DNA of 64,000 bases, taken from Streptomyces chrestomyceticus JCM 4735. Lineage in GTDB: Bacteria; Actinomycetota; Actinomycetes; Streptomycetales; Streptomycetaceae. Of the stretch, positions 8,060 to 15,696 are shown in pieces. Location of the stretch: assembly GCF_003865135.1 (NCBI RefSeq), contig NZ_BHZC01000001.1, positions 7,378,001-7,442,000 on the forward strand, read 5' to 3'. Position 1 is the first letter of the stretch. Each line of letters opens with the position of its first letter. The position numbers and the translations under genes are program-made. The notes beneath the pieces were generated by a model. The model did no database searches, was not told the origin of the DNA, and saw only the letters and a list, made by a program, of their open reading frames with translations.

Positions 8060-9264
8060 TGCGAAGCAGCGGCAGGAACAACAGGGACACCGGTAGGGGC
8101 AACTACCGGGGTGCGGGCAACAAGAAGGACGAGAAGCAGCAGCGCGCCGGCCGGCCCCGTCCCGAGGAGCGCCGCTACGACGTGGGCGAGGGCGGTCCGG
8201 GCCGTGGCGACGGCGGCGGCCGGGGCGGTTCCGGCGGCCGTGGCGGCCAGAGTGGCGGCGGCCAGGGCGGCCGCGGCGGTTCCGGCGGCTCCGCCGGCCG
8301 TGGCGGTGCCCCGGAGCGCGACGGCGAGCGCAGGGGCCGCGGTGCGGCCGCGCGCGGCGGCGCCAAGGGTGGTCCCCGTACCAGCCCGAAGAGCGGCGGC
8401 AAGCCCGGCGGCAAGGGACCGCAGCAGCGGGGCCGCGGCCAGGCTCCGGCGCGGCCGCGTGAGTACGACGCGCAGGTGGAGGAGCGCAACCGCGCCCGGC
8501 ACAGCAAGCCGCAGATCAAGACGCCGAAGACCTTCGGTGACCAGGAGGGCGAGCGCCTGCAGAAGGTGCTGGCCCGTGCGGGCATGGGGTCGCGCCGGGC
8601 GTGCGAGGAGCTGATCGACCAGGCGCGGGTCGAGGTCAACGGGCAGATCGTCATGGAGCAGGGTGTCCGTGTCGACCCGGAGAAGGACGAGGTCAAGGTG
8701 GACGGCCTGACGGTCGCCACGCAGTCGTACCTCTTCTTCGCGCTGAACAAGCCGGCCGGCGTCGTCTCGACGATGGAGGACCCGGACGGGCGCCAGTGCC
8801 TGGGCGACTACGTGACCAACCGCGAGACGCGGCTGTTCCACGTGGGCCGGCTGGACACGGAGACCGAGGGCATCATCCTGCTCACCAACCACGGTGAGCT
8901 GGCCCACCGGCTGACCCACCCGCGGTACGGCGTGAAGAAGACCTACCTGGCCGCGATCCAGGGCCCGCTCCCGCGTGACCTGGGCAAGCAGCTCAAGGAC
9001 GGCATCCAACTGGAGGACGGCTACGCGCGCGCCGACCACTTCCGGGTGGTGGAGAACACCGGCAAGAACTACCTGGTCGAGGTGAGCCTGCACGAGGGCC
9101 GCAAGCACATCGTGCGCCGGATGCTGGCCGAGGCGGGCTTCCCGGTGGACAAGCTGGTGCGGACGGCGTTCGGGCCGATCGCGCTGGGCGACCAGAAGTC
9201 GGGCTGGCTGCGGCGGATGACCAACACCGAGGTCGGCATGCTGATGCGCGAGGTCGAGCTGTAA
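8059..9264 (+). CDS. rluB: RluB/RsuA-family rRNA pseudouridine synthase with long Gly/Arg-rich N-terminus
   Basis: 401 residues. The first 120 or so are a low-complexity Gly/Arg/Lys-rich tail with RGG-like repeats. An S4 RNA-binding domain follows (GERLQKVLARAGMGSRRACE), then the synthase core: LNKPAGVVST, the catalytic-Asp motif GRLDTETEGIILLTN, and KTYLAAIQG. By family it isomerises uridine in 23S rRNA; the exact site is inferred. The Gly/Arg tail, typical of Streptomyces homologues, may add non-specific RNA affinity. The start ATG 8059 shares a base with the scpB stop. Confidence 0.93.
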   Translation: MRSSGRNNRDTGRGNYRGAGNKKDEKQQRAGRPRPEERRYDVGEGGPGRGDGGGRGGSGGRGGQSGGGQGGRGGSGGSAGRGGAPERDGERRGRGAAARGGAKGGPRTSPKSGGKPGGKGPQQRGRGQAPARPREYDAQVEERNRARHSKPQIKTPKTFGDQEGERLQKVLARAGMGSRRACEELIDQARVEVNGQIVMEQGVRVDPEKDEVKVDGLTVATQSYLFFALNKPAGVVSTMEDPDGRQCLGDYVTNRETRLFHVGRLDTETEGIILLTNHGELAHRLTHPRYGVKKTYLAAIQGPLPRDLGKQLKDGIQLEDGYARADHFRVVENTGKNYLVEVSLHEGRKHIVRRMLAEAGFPVDKLVRTAFGPIALGDQKSGWLRRMTNTEVGMLMREVEL

Positions 9265-9304
9265 GCACCGGGTACAGGGCCTGCGTGCCTTGTCAGGTGG
9301 CGGG

Positions 9305-9342
9305 ACCACCCCTTATTGTCACTATGACGATTAAGGGGTGGT
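9305..9342. promoter_or_regulatory. 38-bp near-perfect palindrome before the ADP-ribosylglycohydrolase gene
   Basis: Outer arms ACCACCCCTTA (9305-9315) and TAAGGGGTGGT (9332-9342) pair perfectly. Inside them ATTGTCA (9315-9321) and TGACGAT (9325-9331) pair with one G-T, offset by one base. The A/T-rich centre contains TATGAC, and the 3' arm doubles as the ribosome site of the ATG at 9350. It is either an operator for a dimeric repressor or, with the following TTCTTTT, a terminator for the rluB operon; it could serve both. Confidence 0.7.
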
Positions 9343-9349
9343 TCTTTTC

Positions 9350-10360
9350 ATGGCGTCCGCCGCGACCGGGGCGCTCATCGGGCTGGCGCTCGGTGACGCG
9401 CTCGGGTATCCGACCGAGTTCCAGGACGTACGGGCGATCGAGGCCGCGTACGGCCCGTGGCGGGGGATGGCGCTGCCCGATCCCGCGTACGTCACCGACG
9501 ACACGCAGATGACGATCGCCCTCGGGCGCGGTCTGCGTACCGCCATGGCGGCCGCGGGCGGCGGCCTGGACGCCGCGAGCCTGCTTCCGCCGGTCCGGCG
9601 GAACTACGTCGAGTGGTGGCGTTCGCCGGACAACAACCGGGCGCCCGGTAACACCTGCCTCACCGCGTGCCGGCTCCTCAGCGAGGACGCGCGGCCGTGG
9701 GCCGAGGCCAGCCGTACCGGCTCCAAGGGGTGCGGCGCGAACATGCGGGTGGCGCCCGTGGGGCTGGTGCCGGGGCTGAGCCGGGAACAGCGTTCCGGCG
9801 CCGCGCAGCTCCAGTCCGCGCTCACGCACGGGCATCCCACCGCGCTCGCCGCCAGCGACCTGACGGCGTACGCCGTGCACCTGCTCACGCAAGGTGTCCG
9901 GCCGGACGGGCTGACCGGGCAGCTCCGCGCGTACGCGGTCGAGAGCCGTGGCGTCTACAGGGCCGACTGGCTCGGTGAGCTGTGGCGGTACGCCCAGGAC
10001 CCGTCGCCGGAGCGCTTCATCGCGCGCGGCTGGGACGACTGCCTAGGCGTGCTGGACCGGCTGGAGGCGGCACTGCGCGCGCCCGACCCGGAGGCCGACC
10101 CCTGCCTGGCCACCGGCGCCGGCTGGATCGCCGAAGAGGCGCTCGCCACCGGTCTGTTGTGCTTCCTGCTCTTCCCCGCCGAGCCGCTGACCGCGCTCCG
10201 CCGGGCCGCCTGCTCCTCCGGCGACTCCGACTCGATCGCCTGCCTCGCCGGTGCCTTCGCCGGTGCCCACCTGGGCGCCGGGGCGTGGCCCGCGGAGTGG
10301 GCGGACCGGATCGAGTACCGCGACCAGTTGGTGGGCCTGGGGAAGGTGTGGGATGTGTGA
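9350..10360 (+). CDS. ADP-ribosylglycohydrolase (DraG/ARH-type) family protein
   Basis: A 336-residue helical hydrolase. Metal-binding motifs of the ARH/DraG family are intact: GALIGLALGDALGYPTEF at the N-terminus, YVTDDTQMTIAL, and SGDSDSIACLAGAFAGAHLG near the C-terminus, supplying the aspartates for two Mg2+ ions. Family members remove ADP-ribose from proteins, nucleic acids or small molecules; the substrate here is unknown. ATG 9350 is chosen over GTG 9338 because the GGGGTGG arm of the palindrome serves as its ribosome site. It overlaps the next gene by 8 nt, so it acts with that nucleotidyltransferase. Confidence 0.88.
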   Translation: MASAATGALIGLALGDALGYPTEFQDVRAIEAAYGPWRGMALPDPAYVTDDTQMTIALGRGLRTAMAAAGGGLDAASLLPPVRRNYVEWWRSPDNNRAPGNTCLTACRLLSEDARPWAEASRTGSKGCGANMRVAPVGLVPGLSREQRSGAAQLQSALTHGHPTALAASDLTAYAVHLLTQGVRPDGLTGQLRAYAVESRGVYRADWLGELWRYAQDPSPERFIARGWDDCLGVLDRLEAALRAPDPEADPCLATGAGWIAEEALATGLLCFLLFPAEPLTALRRAACSSGDSDSIACLAGAFAGAHLGAGAWPAEWADRIEYRDQLVGLGKVWDV

Positions 10361-11153
10361 CGCCGCGCCGGACGGCGCTGTGCTGCGGGCGGCCGGGCTG
10401 CCGGACCTCGACCTGGGGGCGGTGACGGACGGGGAAGGGGACCCGCTGGTCTTCGCGACGGTCTCCGGCGCGCATCTGTACGGCTTCCCGTCCCGCGATT
10501 CCGACGTCGACCTGCGCGGGGCGCACCTGCTGCCCACCGCGGCACTGGTCGGCCTGCGGGCACCGGACGAGACCCGGTCCTGGACGGCGGACCGGGACGG
10601 CGTCGAGGTCGACCTGGTGACGCACGACCTGCGCAAGTTCGCGCGGCTGATGCTGCGCCGCAACGGCTACGTGCTGGAGCAACTGCTCTCCCCGCTGGTG
10701 GTGCGGACGAGTGCGGTGCACGAGGAGCTGGTGGCGCTGGCCCCTGCCGTCCTCACCCGCCATCACGCCCACCACTACCGAGGCTTCGCGACCACGCAGT
10801 GGCGACTCTTCGAGAAGACCGGTGAGCTGAAGCCGCTGCTCTACACGCTGCGGGTGCTGCTGACCGGCATTCACCTGATGGACGGTGGCGAGGTGCAGGC
10901 GCATCTGCCCACGCTGCTCGGGCTGGTGGCCGCGCCCTCGTACGTACCGGAGCTGATCGAGGCCAAGGCGGAGGCGGAGCACGGGCCGGTGGCCGAGCTG
11001 GTGGACGTGGCGCGGCTGCGGGAGGACGTGGCGGCGCTGCACGCCCGGCTGGACGCGGCGCAGGCCGCCTCCGCGCTGCCGGACGCCCCCGGCGGCCACG
11101 ACGCGCTACACGACCTCGTCGTACGGGCCCGCCTCGGCGCAGCGCAGCGCTGA
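10353..11153 (+). CDS. Pol-beta-type nucleotidyltransferase (YcgL/RlaP-like), copy 1
   Basis: A 266-residue protein from ATG 10353 (GGAAGG 8 nt upstream), inside the end of the ADP-ribosylglycohydrolase gene. The motif SGAHLYGFPSRDSDVDLRGAHL is the pol-beta nucleotidyltransferase signature with its paired acidic residues, followed by VEVDLVTHDLRKFARLMLRRNG, as in the COG3541 (YcgL/RlaP) family. Some members of that family are associated with RNA-repair gene sets; the substrate is unknown. The canonical GS before the aspartates reads SGA here, a small deviation. Its 3' end overlaps the convergent paralogue by 48 nt. Confidence 0.85.
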   Translation: MCDAAPDGAVLRAAGLPDLDLGAVTDGEGDPLVFATVSGAHLYGFPSRDSDVDLRGAHLLPTAALVGLRAPDETRSWTADRDGVEVDLVTHDLRKFARLMLRRNGYVLEQLLSPLVVRTSAVHEELVALAPAVLTRHHAHHYRGFATTQWRLFEKTGELKPLLYTLRVLLTGIHLMDGGEVQAHLPTLLGLVAAPSYVPELIEAKAEAEHGPVAELVDVARLREDVAALHARLDAAQAASALPDAPGGHDALHDLVVRARLGAAQR

Positions 11154-11834
11154 GTCCCGCCGGGCGCGGTACAGGAAGTCCTCGACGCGGCGGCGGTCGG
11201 GCTCGGGCGGCAGCGGGGAGCCGGGCTCGGCCGCCGCGGCCTGCTCGGTCAGGGCGGCCATCCGGCGCTCCACCTCGGCCCAGGGCACCTCACCGCGCCG
11301 GACGGCGAGCAGTTCCTCGCGCGCCTCGCCGACGTCCAGCGTCAGGACGCCCGTACGCAGCAGGTCACGGGCGGAACGCAGCAGCCGCAGCAGGTGCATC
11401 GCGTGCTTCCAACGGGGCGCGCCGTGCTGCCGTACGTCCGCCTCCAGCTTCTTGAGCTGGCCGGCCGCGTAGCCGGTGAAGGTGCGGTGCACGTGGCGGG
11501 AGAGGAAGGCGCCGCGCAGCGCGAGGAGTTCGCGGCCGGTGGCGTCGGCGTGTTCGACGAGGGGGGAGTGGAGGCACTCCAGGATGTTCGGGTTGGCGCG
11601 CAGCGCCAGCTCGCAGAAACGCTCCAGCTCCCAGGAGAACTCCTCCTCGCGCGGCCCGTCCACATGCGTCGGCGGCTTCTCGAAACGCCAGAACAGCGGG
11701 GTGGGCGCGAGGTAGACCCCGCGCCGGTCGGTGTCGCTGGCGCCGGTGGCCAGCCCGAAGGCGCGCGAGCCCATGACGCAGGCGTAGACGGTGTGTCCGG
11801 TGACCAGGGCGTGGCCTGCGGCGGAGGTCGGCAT
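11106..11834 (-). CDS. Pol-beta-type nucleotidyltransferase (YcgL/RlaP-like), copy 2
   Basis: A 242-residue paralogue of the convergent neighbour. The signature is VMGSRAFGLATGASDTDRRGVYL, with GS and both aspartates intact, followed by WELERFCELALRANPNILECLHSP and a helical C-terminus. Function by family: transfer of a nucleotide to an unknown, perhaps RNA, acceptor. The ATG at 11834 lacks a purine-rich ribosome site, so the start is provisional or the transcript may be leaderless. Two family members tail to tail with a DraG-type hydrolase suggest a shared nucleotide or RNA substrate rather than redundancy. Confidence 0.82.
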   Translation of the reverse strand: MPTSAAGHALVTGHTVYACVMGSRAFGLATGASDTDRRGVYLAPTPLFWRFEKPPTHVDGPREEEFSWELERFCELALRANPNILECLHSPLVEHADATGRELLALRGAFLSRHVHRTFTGYAAGQLKKLEADVRQHGAPRWKHAMHLLRLLRSARDLLRTGVLTLDVGEAREELLAVRRGEVPWAEVERRMAALTEQAAAAEPGSPLPPEPDRRRVEDFLYRARRDSALRCAEAGPYDEVV

Positions 11835-11976
11835 GAGGGGGATTGTGGCTGGTGGGAGCGGTGCGGTGCCACCCGGTTCCGGGTGGCGGAAACCCGGCGC
11901 GCCGGTACGTTGGAATGACGTCACGCGTCGCGCGGGCCTCATCGACACTGCCGGTATCTCGCGGAAGGGCACGGAC

Positions 11977-12444
11977 ATGACGGGATCACCAGACCTCGGG
12001 AGAGCGACGGGCGGACTGCCCGGTGGCGGCCAGGGCGGCGCGGCAGGAAACCTCGTCGGATCGCTGCTCGGAGCGCTCGGCGGCACCGGACCCGGCGGGC
12101 ACGGCGGCCCCGTGCCCGGCGCCGGTCCGGGCGGCCATGGCGGCGGCATACAGACCGTGCTCGGCAAGCTCCTCCAAGGGGAGCTGGGACGGCAGGCGCA
12201 CTCCTGGGTGGGACACGGCGTCAACGAACCGGTCACTCCCGAGCAGGTCGCCCAGGCGCTGCCCCACGAGACCCTGCGGCGGATCGCCGAGGAGCACGGC
12301 GTCAGCGCCCAGGAGGCGGCCCGGCAGCTCGCGCACACGCTGCCGCAGGCCGTGGACCGGCTGACCCCCGACGGCCGGATACCGCAGGACCCGGCGTTCG
12401 AGGATCTTGTCGCCCGGGGGTACCGGACCGCCGGGCGGAGTTAG
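11977..12444 (+). CDS. YidB-family (DUF937) protein
   Basis: 155 residues. The first 70 are Gly/Pro-rich and probably disordered. The C-terminal part shows the YidB pattern: LLQGELGRQAHSWVGHGVNEPVT, then EQVAQALPHETLRRIAEEHGVS and LAHTLPQAVDRLTPDGRIP. The family is widespread and of unknown biochemical role; no signal peptide is apparent. GAAGGG lies about 8 nt before ATG 11977. It is a single gene between the nucleotidyltransferase (divergent) and chorismate mutase. Confidence 0.85.
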   Translation: MTGSPDLGRATGGLPGGGQGGAAGNLVGSLLGALGGTGPGGHGGPVPGAGPGGHGGGIQTVLGKLLQGELGRQAHSWVGHGVNEPVTPEQVAQALPHETLRRIAEEHGVSAQEAARQLAHTLPQAVDRLTPDGRIPQDPAFEDLVARGYRTAGRS

Positions 12445-12649
12445 CCCCCCCCACTGCACCCGTCCTGTACAGCGTCCCGGCTTCCGGTACGCGGCCGGTC
12501 CCCGTCTCGTACCCGGCCGGTCCGTGTCTCGCGGACCGGTCGGCTTCGTGTCCGGGTGCCGGACCTGGCTAGGCTTACGGGGAAGAAGCCGGCGGCCGGC
12601 GCGGAGTGCGTGCCGGGTGTCGTGGACGGATGCGCAGGGGAGCGGTGAC

Positions 12650-13012
12650 GTGGCGGTACGAGCGGTGCGCGGGGCCGTGCAACTGGAGCGGGACGAGGCC
12701 GGGCACATGCACGAGCAGGTGTCCGCGCTGCTGACGGCCGTGCTGGAGCGCAACGACCTGGCCCCGGACGACCTGATCAGCGTGTGGTTCACCGCCACCC
12801 CCGACCTGCACAGCGACTTCCCCGCGGTCGCCGCCCGCCTGCTGGGCATCACCGACGTCCCGCTGATCTGCGCGCAGGAGCTGGACATCGCCGGTGCCAT
12901 GCCGCGCGTGGTGCGCGTCCTCGCGCACGTCGAGACCGACCGCAGCAAGGCCGAGGTCGCGCACGTCTACCTCGGTGCCGCCGGGGCCCTGCGGAAGGAC
13001 ATCGCCCAGTGA
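12650..13012 (+). CDS. aroH: Chorismate mutase, AroH type
   Basis: Monofunctional chorismate mutase (chorismate to prephenate) of the trimeric pseudo-alpha/beta-barrel class, 120 residues. Active-site landmarks of the Bacillus enzyme are visible: VRAVRGAVQLERDE (Arg), TATPDLHSDFPA, ICAQELDIAG (Cys/Glu), VRVLAHVE (Arg) and HVYLGAAGALRKD (Tyr). GTG 12650 follows CAGGGGAG by 8 nt. The stop overlaps the tyrA GTG by 4 nt, so the tyrosine branch enzymes are translated together. Confidence 0.95.
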   Translation: MAVRAVRGAVQLERDEAGHMHEQVSALLTAVLERNDLAPDDLISVWFTATPDLHSDFPAVAARLLGITDVPLICAQELDIAGAMPRVVRVLAHVETDRSKAEVAHVYLGAAGALRKDIAQ

Positions 13013-14094
13013 GGACCGCGCTCGTCGTCGGCACCGGCCTGATCGGCACGTCCGTCGCCCTCGCGCTGCGCGGCCGCGGCGTCCAGGTGTACCTGGCCGA
13101 CCACGACCCGGACCAGGCCGAGACCGCCGCCGCGCTCGGCGCCGGCACCGCCGCGGAGCCGCCCGGCCCGGTCGACCTGGCCGTGGTCGCCGTACCGCCC
13201 GCCCATGTCGCGACGGCGCTGGCCGCGGTGATCCGGCGCGGCGCCGCCCGTGCCTACCTCGACGTGGCCAGCGTCAAGGGCGGCCCGCGCCGTGAGCTGG
13301 AGGCGATGGGCTGCGACCTGACGGCGTACCTCGGCACCCACCCGATGGCGGGCAAGGAGCGCTCCGGGCCGCTCGCCGCGACCGCCGACCTCTTCGAGGG
13401 GCGGCCCTGGGTCCTGACCCCCGCCGAGGGCGGCGACACCGAGGTGCTGAACCTGGGGCTGGAGCTGGTCGCGCTCTGCCGCGCGGTGCCCGTCGTCATG
13501 GAGGCGGAGGCCCACGACCGGGCCGTGGCGCTGGTCTCGCACACGCCCCAGTTGGTCTCCAGCCTGGTCGCCGCCCGCCTCCAGGACGCGGACGAGACCG
13601 CCGTACGGCTGTGCGGCCAGGGGATCAGGGACGTGACGCGGATCGCCGGGTCCGCGCCCCGGATGTGGATGGACATCCTCGCCGCCAACCCGGGGCCGGT
13701 CGCCGACGTGCTCGGCGAGGTCTCGGCCGACCTGGAGCAGACCGTACGGGCGCTGCGCGCGCTGCAGGCGGCCGACGAGGACAAGCGGGCCGAGGGGGCA
13801 CGCGGCGTCGAGGACGTGCTGGTGCGCGGCAACGCGGGCCGCGAGCGGGTGCCGGGCAAGCACGGCGCCGCCCCGGCCGCGTACGAGATCGTCGCGGTGC
13901 ACATCGGCGACCAGCCCGGTGAGCTGGCCCGGATCTTCTCGGACGCCGGCCGGGCCGCGGTCAACATCGAGGACGTACGCATCGAGCACGCCACCGGCCA
14001 GCAGGCGGGCTTCATCCAGCTCATGGTCGAGCCGCAGGCGGCGCCGATACTGATGGCGGAGCTGCGCGAGCGGGGCTGGTCGATCCGCCAGTAG
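13009..14094 (+). CDS. tyrA: Prephenate dehydrogenase with C-terminal ACT domain
   Basis: Oxidises prephenate to 4-hydroxyphenylpyruvate in tyrosine synthesis. 361 residues: an N-terminal Rossmann fold (GTGLIGTSVALAL, 7-19), the catalytic histidine in GTHPMAGKERSG, the helical dimerisation region with VALVSHTPQLVSSL, and a C-terminal ACT domain from about residue 290 (YEIVAVHIGDQPGELARIF) that probably senses tyrosine. The GTG at 13009 overlaps the chorismate mutase stop. A 146-nt gap separates it from cmk. Confidence 0.95.
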   Translation: MRTALVVGTGLIGTSVALALRGRGVQVYLADHDPDQAETAAALGAGTAAEPPGPVDLAVVAVPPAHVATALAAVIRRGAARAYLDVASVKGGPRRELEAMGCDLTAYLGTHPMAGKERSGPLAATADLFEGRPWVLTPAEGGDTEVLNLGLELVALCRAVPVVMEAEAHDRAVALVSHTPQLVSSLVAARLQDADETAVRLCGQGIRDVTRIAGSAPRMWMDILAANPGPVADVLGEVSADLEQTVRALRALQAADEDKRAEGARGVEDVLVRGNAGRERVPGKHGAAPAAYEIVAVHIGDQPGELARIFSDAGRAAVNIEDVRIEHATGQQAGFIQLMVEPQAAPILMAELRERGWSIRQ

Positions 14095-14240
14095 CCGGGT
14101 CCGGTGCCCGGGCCGGGGAGCGGACCCGCGGGCCGGGGCGTACGGGCTGCACGGGGCGCCGCTGCTTGCCAGTAACCTTGTGCGGGGCCCCCTGCGGCGG
14201 CCCCCGTCCCGCCCCGTGATCGAGGAAGGTGCCCGACACC

Positions 14241-14954
14241 GTGGAAACCCCCGCCCGGACCGCCCCGGCTGCAGTGATTGTCGCCATCGACGGCCCCGCA
14301 GGCACGGGCAAGTCCAGCACCTCCAAGGCCGTCGCCGCCAAGCTGGGGCTCGGCTACCTGGACACCGGTGCCCAGTACCGCGCGATCACCTGGTGGATGC
14401 TGAGCAACGGCGTCGACGTCGACGACGCCGTGGCCGTGGCGGACGCCTCGGTCAAGCCCGCGATCGTCTCCGGCACCGACCCGGCCGCGCCGACGATCAC
14501 CGTGGACGGCCTGGACGCCGCCGGCCCGATCCGTACCCAGGAGGTCACCTCGGCCGTCAGTGCCGTCAGCGCGGTGCCCGAGGTACGGACCCGGATCACC
14601 GAGCTGCAGCGCGAGATCGCCGCCGGCGCCCCGGAGGGCATCGTCGTCGAGGGCCGGGACATCGGCAGCACGGTGCTGCCCGACGCCGACCTGAAGATCT
14701 TCCTCACCGCGTCGCCGGAGGCCCGCGCGGCCCGCCGCAGCGGTGAGCTGACCGGCAAGGAGGCCGCCGACCTGGCGGCCACCCGCGAAGCCCTGGTCAA
14801 GCGGGACGCGGCCGACTCCAGCCGCAAGACCTCGCCGCTGGCCAAGGCGGCCGACGCGGTCGAGGTGGACACCACCGACCTCACGCTGGAGCAGGTCATC
14901 GAGTGCGTGGTCACCCTGACCGAGGCGGCGATGGCCGCGAAGGCGGCGCGGTGA
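14241..14954 (+). CDS. cmk: Cytidylate kinase
   Basis: Phosphorylates CMP/dCMP with ATP. 237 residues: P-loop GPAGTGKSSTSKAVA near the N-terminus, the substrate motif YLDTGAQYRAITWW, GIVVEGRDIGSTVLPDADLKIFL, and a LID-type arginine region (RAARRSGEL). GTG 14241 lies 11-12 nt from GAGGAAGG and gives a normal N-terminus; GTG 14229 sits inside that site and is less likely. It overlaps the acyltransferase start by 4 nt. Confidence 0.95.
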   Translation: METPARTAPAAVIVAIDGPAGTGKSSTSKAVAAKLGLGYLDTGAQYRAITWWMLSNGVDVDDAVAVADASVKPAIVSGTDPAAPTITVDGLDAAGPIRTQEVTSAVSAVSAVPEVRTRITELQREIAAGAPEGIVVEGRDIGSTVLPDADLKIFLTASPEARAARRSGELTGKEAADLAATREALVKRDAADSSRKTSPLAKAADAVEVDTTDLTLEQVIECVVTLTEAAMAAKAAR

Positions 14955-15631
14955 GGCGAAGCGGTAAGGCTGCGGACGCGGACGGCGGCCGGCTGCCCAG
15001 CGCGAGCGGCGCCGCGGTGGGCCGGCGGATCGGCATCGGCCTGATGTACGGGCTGTGGAAGCCGCGGGTGCTGGGCGCCTGGCGGGTTCCGTCGGCCGGC
15101 CCGGTGATCCTCGCGGTCAACCACGCGCACGGCCTGGACGGCCCGATGCTGATGGGCACCGCGCCGCGGCCGGTGCACTTCCTGATCAAGAAGGAAGCGT
15201 TCGTCGGCCCGCTGGACCCGTTCCTGCGCGGCATCGGCCAGCTCAAGGTGGACCGCTCCGGCACCGACCGCAAGGCCGTCACCGACGCGCTGGCGGTGCT
15301 GGCCAACGACGGTGTGCTGGGGATCTTCCCCGAGGGCACCCGGGGCGAGGGCGACTTCGCTTCGCTGCGCGCGGGCCTGGCGTACTTCGCGGTGCGCTCC
15401 GGCGCGCCCGTGGTACCGGTGGCCGTGCTGGGCAGCGCGGAGCGCCGGAGCCGGGCGATAAAGGCGGTGCCGCCGCTGCGCAGCCGGGTCGACGTGGTCT
15501 TCGGCGACGCCTTCGCGGCGGGCGACGGCAGCGGCCGGCGCACCCGTACGGCGCTGGACGCGGCGACGACGCGCATACAGGAGCGGCTGACCGCTCACCT
15601 TGCCCAGGCCAGGCGCCTGACCGGGCACTGA
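14951..15631 (+). CDS. PlsC-family 1-acylglycerol-3-phosphate acyltransferase
   Basis: A membrane-associated acyltransferase of phospholipid synthesis, 226 residues. It has the catalytic HX4D box as NHAHGLDG, the acceptor-binding FPEGTRGEG and the late PVVPVAVLGS motif. A short basic N-terminus precedes an amphipathic stretch near IGIGLMYGLWKP. It lies between cmk and der, with a GTGA overlap to cmk; this cmk-plsC-der order is common in actinobacteria and suggests one housekeeping transcript. Acyl donor and exact lysophospholipid acceptor cannot be read from sequence. Confidence 0.9.
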   Translation: MRRSGKAADADGGRLPSASGAAVGRRIGIGLMYGLWKPRVLGAWRVPSAGPVILAVNHAHGLDGPMLMGTAPRPVHFLIKKEAFVGPLDPFLRGIGQLKVDRSGTDRKAVTDALAVLANDGVLGIFPEGTRGEGDFASLRAGLAYFAVRSGAPVVPVAVLGSAERRSRAIKAVPPLRSRVDVVFGDAFAAGDGSGRRTRTALDAATTRIQERLTAHLAQARRLTGH

Positions 15632-15696
15632 ACGAGACTTGAACGGCGGCCCGCGCAGGTGCGGGCACCGATGACGGAGAACGAGGAACGGACTTC

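Noticed and set aside
8200..8460. GGCGGC-type direct repeats
   Set aside because: They are the codons of the Gly/Arg-rich RluB tail, not a separate repeat element.
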